Positions 36,160-47,774 of a stretch of DNA of 64,000 bases are shown one piece after another. The DNA is taken from positions 124,001-188,000 of the forward strand of contig NZ_JAVIWL010000001.1 in assembly GCF_034314045.1 (NCBI RefSeq), in the 5' to 3' direction. The number at the start of each line of letters is the position of its first letter. Position 1 is the first letter of the stretch. The position numbers and the translations under genes are program-made. This DNA comes from Glaciimonas sp. CA11.2 (lineage in GTDB: Bacteria > Pseudomonadota > Gammaproteobacteria > Burkholderiales > Burkholderiaceae_D). Under the pieces are notes generated by a model. The model worked only from the letters and a program-made list of their open reading frames with translations, was not told where the DNA came from and ran no database searches.

Positions 36160-37137
36160 ATGGATACTTTAAAAAATGTCCCTTTATGGGGCCACATATA
36201 TTCTTTGATTGTTCTCGAAAATGCAGGCAGCTATACGGCGGCGGCAACCCGACTTGGCGTAAGCAAGGGCGCTATGAGTCAACGCATTGCCGAGCTCGAA
36301 AGGAATGCCGGTGTCGCACTGGTTCAGCGGACGACAAGAAGTGTCCGGCTGACCGAGGCCGGACAGCGCCTCGTGGACTTAAGTCGAAATGCATTTGAGG
36401 TAATTCAGCAAAATTTTCTGGAAATCAGAGATTCCGTAAGCGAACCGCGCGGCCTCATACGCGTTACCGCAGCGGTGGCACTTGGTCGCCAGCAGATTGC
36501 CCCCATACTTGCTGCGTTCTTGAAATCGTATCCAGGAATACGCATTGAGCTTGAGTTATCGGATCAATTCACTTCGTTAGCGCAAGAAGGTTTCGATCTT
36601 GCGATCAGACATGCAAGCTCTGCTCCCGATACACATATCGCTTGGACACTGTGCGAAACGCGCACGATTCTGGTTGCCAGCAACGCTTATCTACGTAAAC
36701 GCGGCACTCCCAAAGTGCCAAATGATCTACTGAATCATGACTGCTTGCACTATTTCCGACGTGGAGAATTGCCGACCTGGAGTTTTGTTTCCCGCGCAAA
36801 GAAAAGTTTGCGTCAAAACGTATTACTAAACGGTCCATTTGCTGCAAACAACAGTGAAGCGTTACGTGAAGCGGCATTAACTGGTTTAGGCATCGCTTTA
36901 CTGCCAGATTTTTCTGCGCAAGCGGACATCGCTGGCGGAAAGCTGAAACGGGTGTTGGAAAATTGGGAATCGGTTGGCGCATTTGGCGAAAAACTATATG
37001 CCATCCGGCCGTATAGCCCTTACCTGCCGCGGGCGGTGCGTGTTTTCGTAGACTACCTGCGAGATAGTTTAAAGGAAGGATTTTCTTCAGAAGAGCATCC
37101 TGTAAAACGTCACTCTCGGGATGCGATGGTCAAGTAA
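36160..37137 (+). CDS. LysR-family transcriptional regulator
   Basis: DNA-binding regulator, 325 residues from the ATG at 36160 (MDTLKNVPLWGHIYS); the frame is open 150 bp upstream through the intergenic palindrome, which makes the longer form unlikely. HTH: AGSYTAAATRLGVSKGAMSQ then RIAELERNAGVALVQRTTRS. The effector domain is of the CrgA/DsdC-like type, with RGLIRVTAAVALGRQQIAPI and GLGIALLPDFSAQADIAGGK. Divergent from mmsA, its probable target. Confidence 0.88.
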   Translation: MDTLKNVPLWGHIYSLIVLENAGSYTAAATRLGVSKGAMSQRIAELERNAGVALVQRTTRSVRLTEAGQRLVDLSRNAFEVIQQNFLEIRDSVSEPRGLIRVTAAVALGRQQIAPILAAFLKSYPGIRIELELSDQFTSLAQEGFDLAIRHASSAPDTHIAWTLCETRTILVASNAYLRKRGTPKVPNDLLNHDCLHYFRRGELPTWSFVSRAKKSLRQNVLLNGPFAANNSEALREAALTGLGIALLPDFSAQADIAGGKLKRVLENWESVGAFGEKLYAIRPYSPYLPRAVRVFVDYLRDSLKEGFSSEEHPVKRHSRDAMVK

Positions 37138-37249
37138 TTTCACCAGTTGAAGCTACACGAATGCCGACGCATTGTTTAAACCGCGGTAACAGGTTTGCCG
37201 GGTAAAAAATTATTCGTGCTCGGGAAATAGCTGTTTTTATCTGCAGTTA

Positions 37250-37535
37250 CGATGCCGATGCCCGCATCATCGTGCCGTTGAAAGCAGCCGGAAGAATCGC
37301 GGCCCTTATGGGCCGAAGCCATATGTTTTTAGTGCGACTGTCTTTGCCACACGCGATGATCCACCGTCGTTACGGAAAATAAGAAGCGGCGTCTTAAATC
37401 GCTGGTCACGAAGTAAATTTTCCGCACTGTAAGGAAAGCGTTCCATTGCTGGATGCAAAAAAGAATTGAAGATCGCTGTCCAGGTTTTCCTGATATTGTC
37501 AGAGCCCTCCACAAGTTCGTGAGAACAGAGCAACG
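37250..37535 (-). pseudogene. Fragment resembling hydantoinase/oxoprolinase subunit A
   Basis: A stretch reading SHELVEGSDNIRKTWTAIFN, then HPAMERFPYSAENLLRDQRF and PLLIFRNDGGSSRVAKTVAL resembles the HyuA pattern in which a Leu/Met-rich helix is followed by PLLxxxxDGG and a Gly-rich nucleotide motif. The reading frame breaks after TYGFGP and nothing upstream of the fragment is left. Assigned from pattern only; it may belong to the related acetophenone/acetone carboxylase family. Confidence 0.4.
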
Positions 37536-37755
37536 GACTGCGCCCAGCTTATGCCGGTGGAATTTTTTAAGAAAAACGTGATAAGCGACTCAAAAACCGG
37601 TGCGCGGTTGCACAGAACCTCAAACGGAAAGACCCCACAAAATCGAGCGAACCTGCGCAGTTTTGGGCGGCGTACGGTAACCTACCTTCGTCTATCAAAG
37701 AAGATCGACGGGGATAACTCAGGCTGCAACTCTCGAGCTTTTTTTGGAGACTAAA

Positions 37756-37992
37756 TTATTTGGACGAGATGAAAGTTAAATGCTGAGTGAGTTCGTCATG
37801 GAGTAGCGCCGACGCGATGTGTCTTGGTCCTCCTAATTGCGTCAACAAATCTCTGGCATTCGATTCACTCAACTTGATATTAAACGACACACGAGCATTT
37901 TTTAGTAAGGCAAAAATTTCATGGCCATTTTCTGCATTAAGACTTACACGCAGATTCAGTAGGGACTCACCTCCCCTCGACTCCATATCCAT
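37756..37992 (-). CDS. Small repeated protein of unknown family, copy 1 (78 aa)
   Basis: I do not recognise the family. Reads MDMESRGGESLLNLRVSLNA then ENGHEIFALLKNARVSFNIK, LSESNARDLLTQLGGPRHIA and SALLHDELTQHLTFISSK. The frame stays open about 57 bp upstream without another ATG, so the true start is uncertain, and no RBS is visible. Two further copies of the same module occur in this window (50184-50483 and 50936-51073), which shows that it is a real, mobile or duplicated protein-coding unit. Predicted soluble, alpha/beta. Confidence 0.55.
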   Translation of the reverse strand: MDMESRGGESLLNLRVSLNAENGHEIFALLKNARVSFNIKLSESNARDLLTQLGGPRHIASALLHDELTQHLTFISSK

Positions 37993-38089
37993 TAGCTGAT
38001 CAAAATCAATATCTTCAGACCGTATGACCGTCGAATTTTGATTGTGCGCTTTCTAGGCATCAATTTGAGCATTGGCTTTTTCAAAGAAG

Positions 38090-38550
38090 TCTTCATCCTC
38101 AGGATCAAGTCGTTCCGAAAGAACTGCCCGTGTCGGCGTTACCGACAGCGCCGATGCAGCAGTTGCCGCACGTGAAATCGACTTGAAAATAATGCTGAAA
38201 AATCTGATTGAAATTCCATTCGCTATACGCCGGAAGGCGGCGTGGTCAACTTGTCGGTCAGGAAGGAAGGCGCTTTTGCTGTGCTGATGGTCGAAGACAC
38301 CGGTCCCGGTATTGCCGTCAGTGAAGGGCCCAGAGTTTTCGATCCTTTTTATCGTATCCTCGGTAGCGATGCCGAAGGCTCCGGGTTTGGATTGTCGATC
38401 GTCCGGGCCATTGCCGACAGCATTGAGGCGATTATTACGCTTGGAGACCGTTGTAATGCCGACAGTGCGCCAGGTTTACGGTTAATGGTCCGGTTTTCGC
38501 CAGCAACCACCTCACCTGCTGGAAATACCTTCGCATTCCGGCCCACATAG
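38090..38550 (+). pseudogene. C-terminal remnant of a sensor histidine kinase
   Basis: The HATPase domain survives in two frames: VGVTDSADAAVAAREIDLKI with MLKNLIE (N box), then, after a one-base deletion near 38215, RYTPEGGVVNLSVRKEGAFA, VLMVEDTGPGI (G1 box), RVFDPFYRILGSDAEGSGFG (F/G2 boxes) and LSIVRAIADS. This resembles the QseC/TctE-type kinases. Membrane, HAMP and His-box domains are missing, as is the partner response regulator. Confidence 0.7.
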
Positions 38551-38748
38551 ATAAGCACTAAGGTGAAATTGCAAAAATCCAAAGCCAGCCGCGTAGATCA
38601 TTTCAAAAAATGAAATAAACCTTTGCTCTTTCCGCTATTTTTATTGCGAGGAGAAACAAATAAACTATAGCTTATGTTGAATTAAAAGTAGTTGAAGCAG
38701 GTACCACTTTGGGTACTGCACTTTTATTTCCTCTTAAAGAGACACATC

Positions 38749-39045
38749 ATGAACATTAAAAATATTTTAGCAGGGCTGGTATTGTCTGCATTCGCCGGTG
38801 CCGCATTGGCAGGCACGCCGTATCCCGTCGAAAGCACATTCGCGCCGGCAACTAATGGTGGCTGCGCAATTTCTGCGGCGCAGTCTGGCCATGAAGAGGG
38901 CTACACCCAGGCAAGCGATGAATACCCGGTTGACGTGGTATCCAAATCGACGTTAACGCGCCAGCAAGTCCAGGCCGAATTGAAATTATCAGACGGACAG
39001 TCGCTAAAAAGCGTCAGCTATGCCGAACTGGTCTTTTTACGATAA
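38749..39045 (+). CDS. Small exported DUF4148-type protein
   Basis: 98 residues from the ATG at 38749. Signal peptide MNIKNILAGLVLSAFAGAAL with cleavage near ALA-GT. The mature part contains STLTRQQVQAELKLSDGQ, close to the DUF4148 motif LTRAQVxAEL common in Burkholderiales secreted proteins. Two residues before the end the frame reads LVFLR. Function of the family is unknown. Stands alone; a perfect hairpin follows the stop. Confidence 0.72.
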   Translation: MNIKNILAGLVLSAFAGAALAGTPYPVESTFAPATNGGCAISAAQSGHEEGYTQASDEYPVDVVSKSTLTRQQVQAELKLSDGQSLKSVSYAELVFLR

Positions 39046-39065
39046 TTGCGTTTGTGAGCTGGGAT

Positions 39066-39088
39066 GAACCGTCAGTGACTGACGGTTC
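39066..39088. terminator. Hairpin after the DUF4148 gene, possible terminator
   Basis: GAACCGTCAG pairs perfectly with CTGACGGTTC around a TGA loop, 20 bp after the stop codon. There is no T-run after it, so intrinsic termination is uncertain. Confidence 0.45.
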
Positions 39089-39203
39089 GGTAAAGAGACG
39101 TGTTCGTGGGTTCGATTCAGGCAGTTTGTCCTGAGGCAGAATAAACCACAACAACGATGAACACGTTTAAAGCAGGCCAGCTTGGGCATACGCCCAAGGC
39201 TGC

Positions 39204-40295
39204 TTAAAACGTATGGCGAATACCAGTCATGACACCGACCTGATTCAACCCTGTACCGACGGTACCACCGGCATCCAGTGCAACCGCAGCGGAACCGGCA
39301 TTTTCGATATGCCCAAGCGACGTATATAACGCTGTGCGTTTGGACAGGTTGTACGTTACGCGTGCAACCGCTAACGTAGAGACCTTGGGGGTGCCCATGA
39401 TTTTCAAACGCGATACCTGTGCGTCAAGCACCCAGTAGCTGGCAAACGGGAAGCTGGCACCGACGTAATACAAATCGGAATGGGTGTCTGTGGCATCTTT
39501 AATCTTGCGGTCCACCAGACCTGCGCCAATTTTGGTCAGGCCCAGCATGAAGTAACCGTTCAGGGAAACACGTTGATCGTGGTAATTGCTGCTGGTCAAT
39601 CCACCAGCGGCACCAGGGCCACCGTATAAAATATCGTAGGCGCTGGCGACACCGAACGATGCAGCGTCATAGGCCAGTAAGGCGGTCATCTGACGACAGG
39701 CTTTGGCGTTACCGGCGATTTCTCCTGCACAATTGGTACCGGCAGGGCCGCCCGCAGCGGAGGTATCCCGTCCTAAGCTATAGGTGGCACCCAGCGTCAC
39801 ACCTGCAAAAGTGCCGAGGTAACCTATTGCGTTATCGCTACGCGCATTAGGTAGATACGAGTCTAGACTACTGATCGAAAAAATATTCGGTCCCATGACG
39901 TCGGCCTTGAGCGACGCGATATACGTCATGTTGACTTGACGTCCAATCATGATCGTGCCATACGTATTCTTTAAACCGACATACGCCTGACGTCCGAACA
40001 AGCGGCCACCCTGCCCCATGGTACCGGTATCCGGTGTGAAGCCGCTCTCCAGTACGAACAATGCCTGCAGTCCGTCACCCAGATCTTCCGTGCCTTTGAA
40101 ACCGATACGGGATGGCAAGGTGCCAGTCAGCGAAGGAATTTTGACGACCGAATTACCGGCCGCATTGGCATGTGTGACATACTCCACGCCGGTATCGATG
40201 ATGCCATACATTGTCACCTGGGATTGGGCCAGCACTGCCGATGCGGAAACCGCCATCGATAGTGTCACGATTGCATTCGCTACTAATTTATTCAC
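39204..40295 (-). CDS. Gram-negative porin (OmpC/Omp32-like)
   Basis: Outer-membrane trimeric porin, 363 residues. The start is GTG at 40295, set by the RBS AGGAGACAG. Signal peptide KLVANAIVTLSMAVSASAVL ending at LAQ, then the betaproteobacterial porin opening QSQVTMYGIIDTGVEYVTHA, the SRIGFKGTEDLGDGLQALF and LFGRQAYVGLKNTYGTIMIG motifs, and the terminal GVMTGIRHTF with C-terminal Phe. It is downstream of the aromatic-acid transporter on the same strand and may supply entry of benzoate through the outer membrane (inference). Confidence 0.93.
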   Translation of the reverse strand: MNKLVANAIVTLSMAVSASAVLAQSQVTMYGIIDTGVEYVTHANAAGNSVVKIPSLTGTLPSRIGFKGTEDLGDGLQALFVLESGFTPDTGTMGQGGRLFGRQAYVGLKNTYGTIMIGRQVNMTYIASLKADVMGPNIFSISSLDSYLPNARSDNAIGYLGTFAGVTLGATYSLGRDTSAAGGPAGTNCAGEIAGNAKACRQMTALLAYDAASFGVASAYDILYGGPGAAGGLTSSNYHDQRVSLNGYFMLGLTKIGAGLVDRKIKDATDTHSDLYYVGASFPFASYWVLDAQVSRLKIMGTPKVSTLAVARVTYNLSKRTALYTSLGHIENAGSAAVALDAGGTVGTGLNQVGVMTGIRHTF

Positions 40296-40455
40296 GTGCT
40301 GTCTCCTGATTTTTTTAAAAAAACTTATATTATTTTTGCCGTCTCGCAAGGAGTATGGCGACCTGCTTGTCTACAGCAGCGTAGCCGGACAGACGCAGCA
40401 CTGCTCAGTCGCATTCATCAATGCGAGATGAGGTTCGTGACGATGAATCCGATAG

Positions 40456-41814
40456 TTAGCTGTAAGCGTGCGTTGAAGCGGTGGAGGATGGCGTAACTGC
40501 GTGTTGCGCCGATGCTGAGCGATGGTGTTTGATGAGTAATACGGCGATCATCGCAATCACTGCCGGAATAGCGATCGCGATGAAGTTCATCTTCAACGGC
40601 AATGCCATGCCCACCAGCGTGCCAATGACGATGGGTGCCAGGATTGCACCACTGCGCCCTACGCCCGAGGCCCAGCCGATGCCAGTGGAGCGTATTGCCA
40701 TCGGATAGAACTGGCCAGCATACGCATACGTAACGATTTGGGTACCGATGGTGGATGCACCGGCCAGACCGACTAGTATGAACAGCACTTCGGTCGGAAC
40801 TTTTAATCCCAGCAGGGAGATGGAGATGGCAGCGAGCGCATACATGCCGACCAGCACATATTTAATGTGAAAGCGGTCTGCCAGCCAGCCACCACCGACC
40901 GCACCAATGACCGCGCCAAAGTTGAGTACCAGCACAAAGGTAAGCGCAGACCCAAGGCTATAACCAGCAGTTGCCATCAGCTTGGTCAGCCATGAACTGA
41001 GTGCATACACCATGAACAGGCACATAAAAAAAGCGACCCAGAACATCAACGTACTCCATCCACGACCATCCTGAAACAGTTTGGCAATCTGTGCACCTTC
41101 GGCTTTGTCTTCTGTCGGCAACACGAAACTGTCATCTGCAATAGGCCGGTAGCTTGGATCGATGCGGCTGACCGTCGCTGCGAGTTCTTCTAATCGGTTA
41201 TTTCTGATCAGGTAGGGCATTGATTCGGGTAACCACTTCAGAATCATCGGCACCAGAATAATCGGGAACCCTGCTGCCAGAAATACCGACGACCAGCCAT
41301 AACTGACGATCAAACCTTTCCCCAGCAGCGCTGCCAGCATCCCGCCGACGGCGTAGCCACTGAACATCAGTGTCACCATCGTTGAGCGGATGCGCTTTGG
41401 TGCATACTCAGTCATCTGTGCGACTACGTTAGGCATGACACCACCAATCCCCAGCCCTGCCAGAAAGCGCATGGCACTGAAGGTATAGGGATCGTGCGTA
41501 AGGCCGGAGGCGGCGGTGAAGATGCTGAAGAGGCCAATGCAAATGGCGATGGCTTTGCGGCGTCCGATTTTGTCGGCAATGGTGCCCAGAAATATGGCGC
41601 CGAACATCATGCCAAACAAGGCGGCACTCACCATGAAACCGGCATTTTGAGCCGTTACCCCCATGTCTTTCATGATCGAAGGAACGGCGATTCCGGCGAC
41701 TGCAAGATCATATCCATCGAAAATGATGATTAGGGCACACCATAACAGTACCCGAATGTGAAAACCATTCAAGCGTGCCTGGTCGGCAAGTTTATGAACG
41801 TCAATAGTGCGCAT
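40456..41814 (-). CDS. benK: Aromatic acid:H+ symporter (AAHS family MFS), BenK-like
   Basis: Inner-membrane uptake of benzoate or a related aromatic acid. 452 residues, twelve helices. The AAHS signature appears in WCALIIIFDGYDLAVAGIAV with the essential Asp pair (DGYD), and the loop 2-3 motif GTIADKIGRRKAIA. Others: FLAGLGIGGVMPNVVAQMTE and MAIRSTGIGWASGVGRSGAI. RBS GGAGACAGAGAC at the ATG 41814. It lies between pcaD and the porin gene. A CatR/BenM-type site lies about 160 bp upstream. The benzoate assignment is from context; PcaK or MucK-like substrates are possible. Confidence 0.85.
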   Translation of the reverse strand: MRTIDVHKLADQARLNGFHIRVLLWCALIIIFDGYDLAVAGIAVPSIMKDMGVTAQNAGFMVSAALFGMMFGAIFLGTIADKIGRRKAIAICIGLFSIFTAASGLTHDPYTFSAMRFLAGLGIGGVMPNVVAQMTEYAPKRIRSTMVTLMFSGYAVGGMLAALLGKGLIVSYGWSSVFLAAGFPIILVPMILKWLPESMPYLIRNNRLEELAATVSRIDPSYRPIADDSFVLPTEDKAEGAQIAKLFQDGRGWSTLMFWVAFFMCLFMVYALSSWLTKLMATAGYSLGSALTFVLVLNFGAVIGAVGGGWLADRFHIKYVLVGMYALAAISISLLGLKVPTEVLFILVGLAGASTIGTQIVTYAYAGQFYPMAIRSTGIGWASGVGRSGAILAPIVIGTLVGMALPLKMNFIAIAIPAVIAMIAVLLIKHHRSASAQHAVTPSSTASTHAYS

Positions 41815-41947
41815 GTCTCTGTCTCCATTTTATGAACATCGTCCGTATAGTTCGGCGATGTATTATTTATGTTTTTTTTAAATCATTTCGAGAGGGCTTG
41901 GCGCACCTCTTCGAAGGTGTGTTGAGAATATATAGCTGTGATAACCC

Positions 41948-41990
41948 CGTCCAACACCGATTAAGTATCTGTTTAATACTTCACAGGTAT
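41948..41990. promoter_or_regulatory. CatR/BenM-type operator upstream of the BenK-like transporter
   Basis: Holds ATAC-TTCACAG-GTAT at 41976-41990, an exact match to the ATAC-N7-GTAT site of CatM/BenM. The preceding CGTCCAACACCGATTA is identical to the sequence in front of catR at 49278. Its orientation relative to the minus-strand target is the same as at catB. Confidence 0.68.
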
Positions 41991-42076
41991 AGTATTTCTG
42001 ACGGGACTTTAATCTTCCGGCTGCTTACTCTCCATTTACACGATGGTTAGTTGTGCCACGAGGTTTAATCAAACAA

Positions 42077-42856
42077 TCAGGGTGTTAAAAAATCGGATAT
42101 GGCACGCGTAAATAATGGTTCCGCTTCAATATTCGAGATATGTGATGCGGGCAATGTGACGACTCTCCCGTTCTTTATTTTTTGCTGCATCAGCGCGGCA
42201 TCCGCTGCCGTGGTGACGGGATCGTAGTCGCCGACGATGATTAAGGCGGGATGGGGAATGGCGTGAATGTCTTCACGTAAATCCGCTGTTGCCAGTGCTT
42301 CACAGCAACTTGCATAACCTTCGGTATTTTCAGCGCGCAGATGAGCGATCAGTTCGGCGATGATCGGGTTCTGACTCTCTATAAAAGCAGGACTGAACCA
42401 GCGTGAGGCTGCGCTATCGGCGATGGCACCGAGGCCGTCAGCTCTGACTGCGGCAGCGCGCGTGAGCCAGCCGTCGGTGGTACCGACTTTGGCCGCAGTA
42501 TTGGCAACGACCAACTTTATCAAGCGCTCAGAGGCATGGATGCCCAGCCATTGTCCGATCACGCCCCCCATCGACAAGCCACAAAAATGGGTTTTAGCGA
42601 TACCAAGATGATCGAGCAGTCCGGTCACATCCTGTCCCAGTTGCTGCAATTGATACGGTCCTTTGGGACGGGCAGACTGGCCATGACCACGTGTGTCATA
42701 GCGAATCACATAAAAATCATGGCTCAGTGCATCGGCCTGCGTCTGCCACATGCGGTGATCGGTTCCCAGCGAATTCGAAAACAGCAATGCGGGATGCGCA
42801 GGGTTGCCTTCGGCAACATAAAAAATATCGGTGTGATGAATGTGGGCGACAGGCAT
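42077..42856 (-). CDS. pcaD: 3-oxoadipate enol-lactonase
   Basis: Hydrolyses 3-oxoadipate enol-lactone, the product of CatC, to 3-oxoadipate. Alpha/beta hydrolase of 259 residues. Nucleophile Ser95 in GLSMGG; oxyanion region LLFSNSLGTDHRMW; RYDTRGHGQSARPKGPY is typical of PcaD; catalytic Asp in IIVGDYDPVT and His in ASHISNIE. RBS AGGGAG. It follows benD by about 160 bp in the same direction and completes the lower pathway visible here. Confidence 0.93.
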   Translation of the reverse strand: MPVAHIHHTDIFYVAEGNPAHPALLFSNSLGTDHRMWQTQADALSHDFYVIRYDTRGHGQSARPKGPYQLQQLGQDVTGLLDHLGIAKTHFCGLSMGGVIGQWLGIHASERLIKLVVANTAAKVGTTDGWLTRAAAVRADGLGAIADSAASRWFSPAFIESQNPIIAELIAHLRAENTEGYASCCEALATADLREDIHAIPHPALIIVGDYDPVTTAADAALMQQKIKNGRVVTLPASHISNIEAEPLFTRAISDFLTP

Positions 42857-42977
42857 GATGCTCCCTGAATGATCGATTTGAATGCATGGAGATTCAGATT
42901 AGCCCTGCCCTGCTGATGAAAGGCAATGGTGTCTGAATATAGTTTAACCAGGTACCGGCAATATCAGAATGAGGCGA

Positions 42978-43000
42978 TCAAGCTGAAACAATCAGCTTGA
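42978..43000 (-). terminator. Hairpin downstream of benD, possible terminator or processing site
   Basis: TCAAGCTGA (42978-42986) pairs perfectly with TCAGCTTGA (42992-43000) around a 5-base loop. It lies 17 bp after the benD stop and has no T-run on either strand, so full termination is unlikely; it may separate benD from pcaD messages. Confidence 0.35.
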
Positions 43001-43016
43001 AACAAGCGAATAAAAC

Positions 43017-43802
43017 TTAACCCAAATCGCCGCCACCAACAGGCAGCACGGTGCCCGTGATATACGACGATTCATCCGACGCCAGGAACAAGATCGCGTT
43101 GACTTGTTCGGTGATGGTGCCGTAGCGATGCATCAGACTGCTGGCGACGGTCTGATCGATAATGTCCTGATACCAGGCCTCCTCATCTTTGCTCAGCGGA
43201 TTGGCATTGCGCGGAATGTTGCGCGGCGGGGCTTCAGTACCCCCGGTAGCTATGGCATTAACCCGGATGCCATCCCCGGCATGTTCAAATGCCAGACTGG
43301 CCGTCAAGGCATTGACGCCGCCTTTTGCAGCAGCATAAGGAACCCGGTTAATACTGCGGGTGGCAATCGACGATACGTTGACGATCACGCCCTGTTTCTG
43401 CGCGATCATCACTGGCAAGGTGGCGCGGCAGGACCAAAGGGTCGGAAATAATGAGCGGCGAATTTCTGCTTCGATTTGCGCTTCTTCATATTCCTGGTAG
43501 GGTTTGGCCCAGATCGTGCCACCGACGTTGTTGATCAGAATATCGACGCGTCCGAATGCTTCCATGCCAGCGTCGACCATCTGGCGCGCACCTGCATAGG
43601 TTTCCAGATCGACATTCACAACGATGGCGTGGGCTTTTAATTCGCTGATTTCTGCTGCCATATCATTGATCAACGCTGAGCGATCAGCCAGCACCAGTTG
43701 CCCACCTTCACGTGCAATTGCTAATGCAACACCGCGCCCTATGCCTTGGGCAGCGCCGGTCACAATCACGACTTTATTCTTGAAACGCTGAATCTGCGTC
43801 AT
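43017..43802 (-). CDS. benD: Benzoate cis-dihydrodiol dehydrogenase
   Basis: Oxidises the benzoate cis-diol to catechol with loss of CO2, using NAD. Short-chain dehydrogenase of 261 residues: TGAAQGIGRG cofactor loop near residue 17, NNVGG, catalytic Ser in NVSSIATRS and YAAAK (Tyr-x3-Lys). The tail ETYITG-like SSYITGTVLPVGGGDLG is standard. The ATG at 43802 has GGAG upstream; a GTG six bases earlier overlaps the benC stop. Last of benABCD. Confidence 0.94.
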   Translation of the reverse strand: MTQIQRFKNKVVIVTGAAQGIGRGVALAIAREGGQLVLADRSALINDMAAEISELKAHAIVVNVDLETYAGARQMVDAGMEAFGRVDILINNVGGTIWAKPYQEYEEAQIEAEIRRSLFPTLWSCRATLPVMIAQKQGVIVNVSSIATRSINRVPYAAAKGGVNALTASLAFEHAGDGIRVNAIATGGTEAPPRNIPRNANPLSKDEEAWYQDIIDQTVASSLMHRYGTITEQVNAILFLASDESSYITGTVLPVGGGDLG

Positions 43803-43804
43803 GC

Positions 43805-45337
<1,533 letters not shown>

Positions 45338-45341
<4 letters not shown>

Positions 45342-46708
45342 GCATGAGCTCCTTCTTCCAGCAAGGCTTTCTTCATGACGTCTAGCCAATAGCGATGCTG
45401 TATCGTGTACAAGCCTTCATCTTCGGTTTTGACACCGCTCATCAATGGCTTCAAACCGAGTTCTTTAGCGGCTTCATCGGCGCCTTCCACCCAGTGTTGC
45501 GAGCCACGACACATATCGTTCCATGGCGCGGCAATCCCTGCGTAGCCTTGCTGGCAAGCGCGGAATTCTTCCAGGTCGTCTGGTGTGGCCATGCCGCTGA
45601 CATTAAAGAAATCTTCGTATTGACGAATCCGATGGGCGCGGGCCTCGTCGGATTCTCCTTTGGGAGCGATGCAATAAATCGTGACTTCGGTTTTATTCAC
45701 TGAAATCGGACGTAACACCCGAATTTGCGAGCCGAACTGATCCATCAGGTAGACGTTCGGATACAGGCACAGGTTGCGCGAGCGTTCTATCATCCAGTCT
45801 GCTGTGGCAGGCCCGAAGTTTTTGGCAAATTCGTCGCGGCGCGGGTAGTTGGGACGGTCTTGCGGATTAGCCCATTTCGACCACAGAACCAGATGCCCAT
45901 GTTCAAACGCATAAAACCCACCGCCCTGCTTGCCCCATTTGCCAGCATCCATGGCGCGCACATTATCGGTACGCGTGGCATCTGCTTCCTTGCGGCGATT
46001 TGTCGTCGCAGCATAGTTCCAGTGCACGGCCGAAACGTGATAACCATCGGCACCATTTTCTGCCTGCAGCTTCCAGTTGCCGTCGAAGGTATAGGTGGAA
46101 GCACCGCGCAATACTTCGAGGCCATCTGTAGACTGATTGACGATCATGTCGATGATCTTGCCAGCTTCACCCAGAAACTCAGTCAGCGGCAGTATGTTTT
46201 CATTGACGCTGCCAAACAGAAAGCCTTTATAGTTTTCAAAGCGTGCGACTTTCTTCAAGTCGTGCGAGCCTTCCTTGTTGAAGCATTCCGGATAACCGGC
46301 TTCTTCAGGGTCTTTTACTTTGAGCAACTTGCCGCTGTTATTGAAGGTCCAGCCATGAAACGGGCAGGTATAGGTCGCTTTGTTACCGCGCTTGTGGCGG
46401 CACAATTGCGCCCCCCGGTGGCTGCAAGCATTAATGAACGCATTCAATTCGCCCTGACGATTCCGCGCAATAAAGATCGGTTGCCGACCAATATGGGTGG
46501 TGTAGTAGTCATTATTGTTTTGAACCTGGCTCTCGTGGGCCAGGTAAATCCAGTTACCTTCAAAAATATGCTTCATTTCAAGTTCAAATAAAGCATCGTC
46601 GGTAAAGGCGCTACGGTGCAAGCGATAGTCGCCCTTCTCCTGATCTTCAATCAGATAGTGGTCGAGGTTTTTGAGCTTGGGCGTGTTGTCAGGATAAATG
46701 GGGATCAT
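45338..46708 (-). CDS. benA: Benzoate 1,2-dioxygenase large (alpha) subunit
   Basis: Catalytic subunit that dihydroxylates benzoate. 456 residues from the ATG at 46708 (RBS AAGGAACC); an upstream open stretch to 46852 overlaps catA and is not used. Rieske centre: Cys95-x-His97 and Cys115-x2-His118 ([14 protein letters not shown]). Mononuclear iron site near [17 protein letters not shown]. Ends [12 protein letters not shown]. It follows catA by 64 bp, joining the catechol and benzoate genes into one run. Confidence 0.96.
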
Positions 46709-46772
46709 GATGGGTTCCTTCTGTTTAAGAAAGGGGCAGTGGAAAAGGATATCCACACTGCCCGTTTTTTTA

Positions 46773-47693
46773 TTACGCAGCAGCCCGGATGCGATCGACT
46801 TCAGTAGTCGGCGCAGCAGGCGTTTCTGAGTACAGATGAAAATCGAAATCAATCGACGAGAACGGATGGCTTAATTCTTTGGCAGCCAGTTCTTTTTCGT
46901 CAGTAATTTTGTGGATGGCAGGTACCAGCCCTTCGCGACTGGCGAAGGCAAAGTCATCCCACAGGTATTCATCACCATCGATATTGATTTGCGTGGTCAG
47001 CTTGCGATGCCCTGCGCCCGTGATGAAGAAATGAATATGCGCAGGACGACGACCGTGACGACCGAGCAGATCAAGTAATTGCTGGGTCGAACCACTTGGT
47101 GGACAGCCATAACCGACCGGGATGATGCTGCGGAACTGATAACGCCCGTTGGCGTCGGCAATGATGGTGCGACGCAGATTGAAGGCCGACTGGCTAGGAT
47201 CAAAGAACGAATAATTCCCCATCAGATTGGCATGCCAGACCTCAACCTTGGCACCTGGCATCGGTTTGCCATGCGCATCAAATACCGTGCCCTGCATAAA
47301 CAGGACTTCTGCTTCGTCGCTTGCCGCATCTTCATCAAGACGGGAAAATCCGCTATATTCCGGCGCACCTGCGACGTACAAAGGACCTTCGATCGTGCGT
47401 GGTGTGCCGCCAGTGAGCCCGGCTTTGGCTTCGGCTGCATCAGCACGGATATCAAAAAATCGTTCCAGGCCCAGGCCCGGTGCAATCAAACCGAGTTCAT
47501 TATTGGCGCCTGCGACAGTCAGATACTCAAGGCCTTTCCAGAATTCACTCGCTTGTATATCCAGATCTTCAATCGTCTTGCACAAATCACCGACTACGCG
47601 CAATACGATTTGCTGCACACGCGGATTGGCTGGACGGATAGCAGAATCGATGATCCAGCTTTTTACCAGTGTGTCGATTTCGGTATGTGTCAT
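46773..47693 (-). CDS. catA: Catechol 1,2-dioxygenase
   Basis: Intradiol cleavage of catechol to cis,cis-muconate; non-heme Fe(III) enzyme. 306 residues. N-terminal helical dimerisation domain ([20 protein letters not shown]), then the catalytic domain with [17 protein letters not shown], the second Tyr in [13 protein letters not shown], and the His pair in [28 protein letters not shown]. Follows catC by 81 bp. Confidence 0.95.
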   Translation of the reverse strand: MTHTEIDTLVKSWIIDSAIRPANPRVQQIVLRVVGDLCKTIEDLDIQASEFWKGLEYLTVAGANNELGLIAPGLGLERFFDIRADAAEAKAGLTGGTPRTIEGPLYVAGAPEYSGFSRLDEDAASDEAEVLFMQGTVFDAHGKPMPGAKVEVWHANLMGNYSFFDPSQSAFNLRRTIIADANGRYQFRSIIPVGYGCPPSGSTQQLLDLLGRHGRRPAHIHFFITGAGHRKLTTQINIDGDEYLWDDFAFASREGLVPAIHKITDEKELAAKELSHPFSSIDFDFHLYSETPAAPTTEVDRIRAAA

Positions 47694-47774
47694 GTTTGTC
47701 TCCTAAAATGTATTTTTACGGGAAGGGGTGAAACAAAATGGGTAGTGCAGGTGCGCGAACCGGGCATGCCTTAT

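Noticed and set aside
45725..46591. Long plus-strand open frame of 288 codons
   Set aside because: It lies entirely antisense to benA, whose Rieske motifs and length leave no doubt; the antisense frame has no RBS and no domain.
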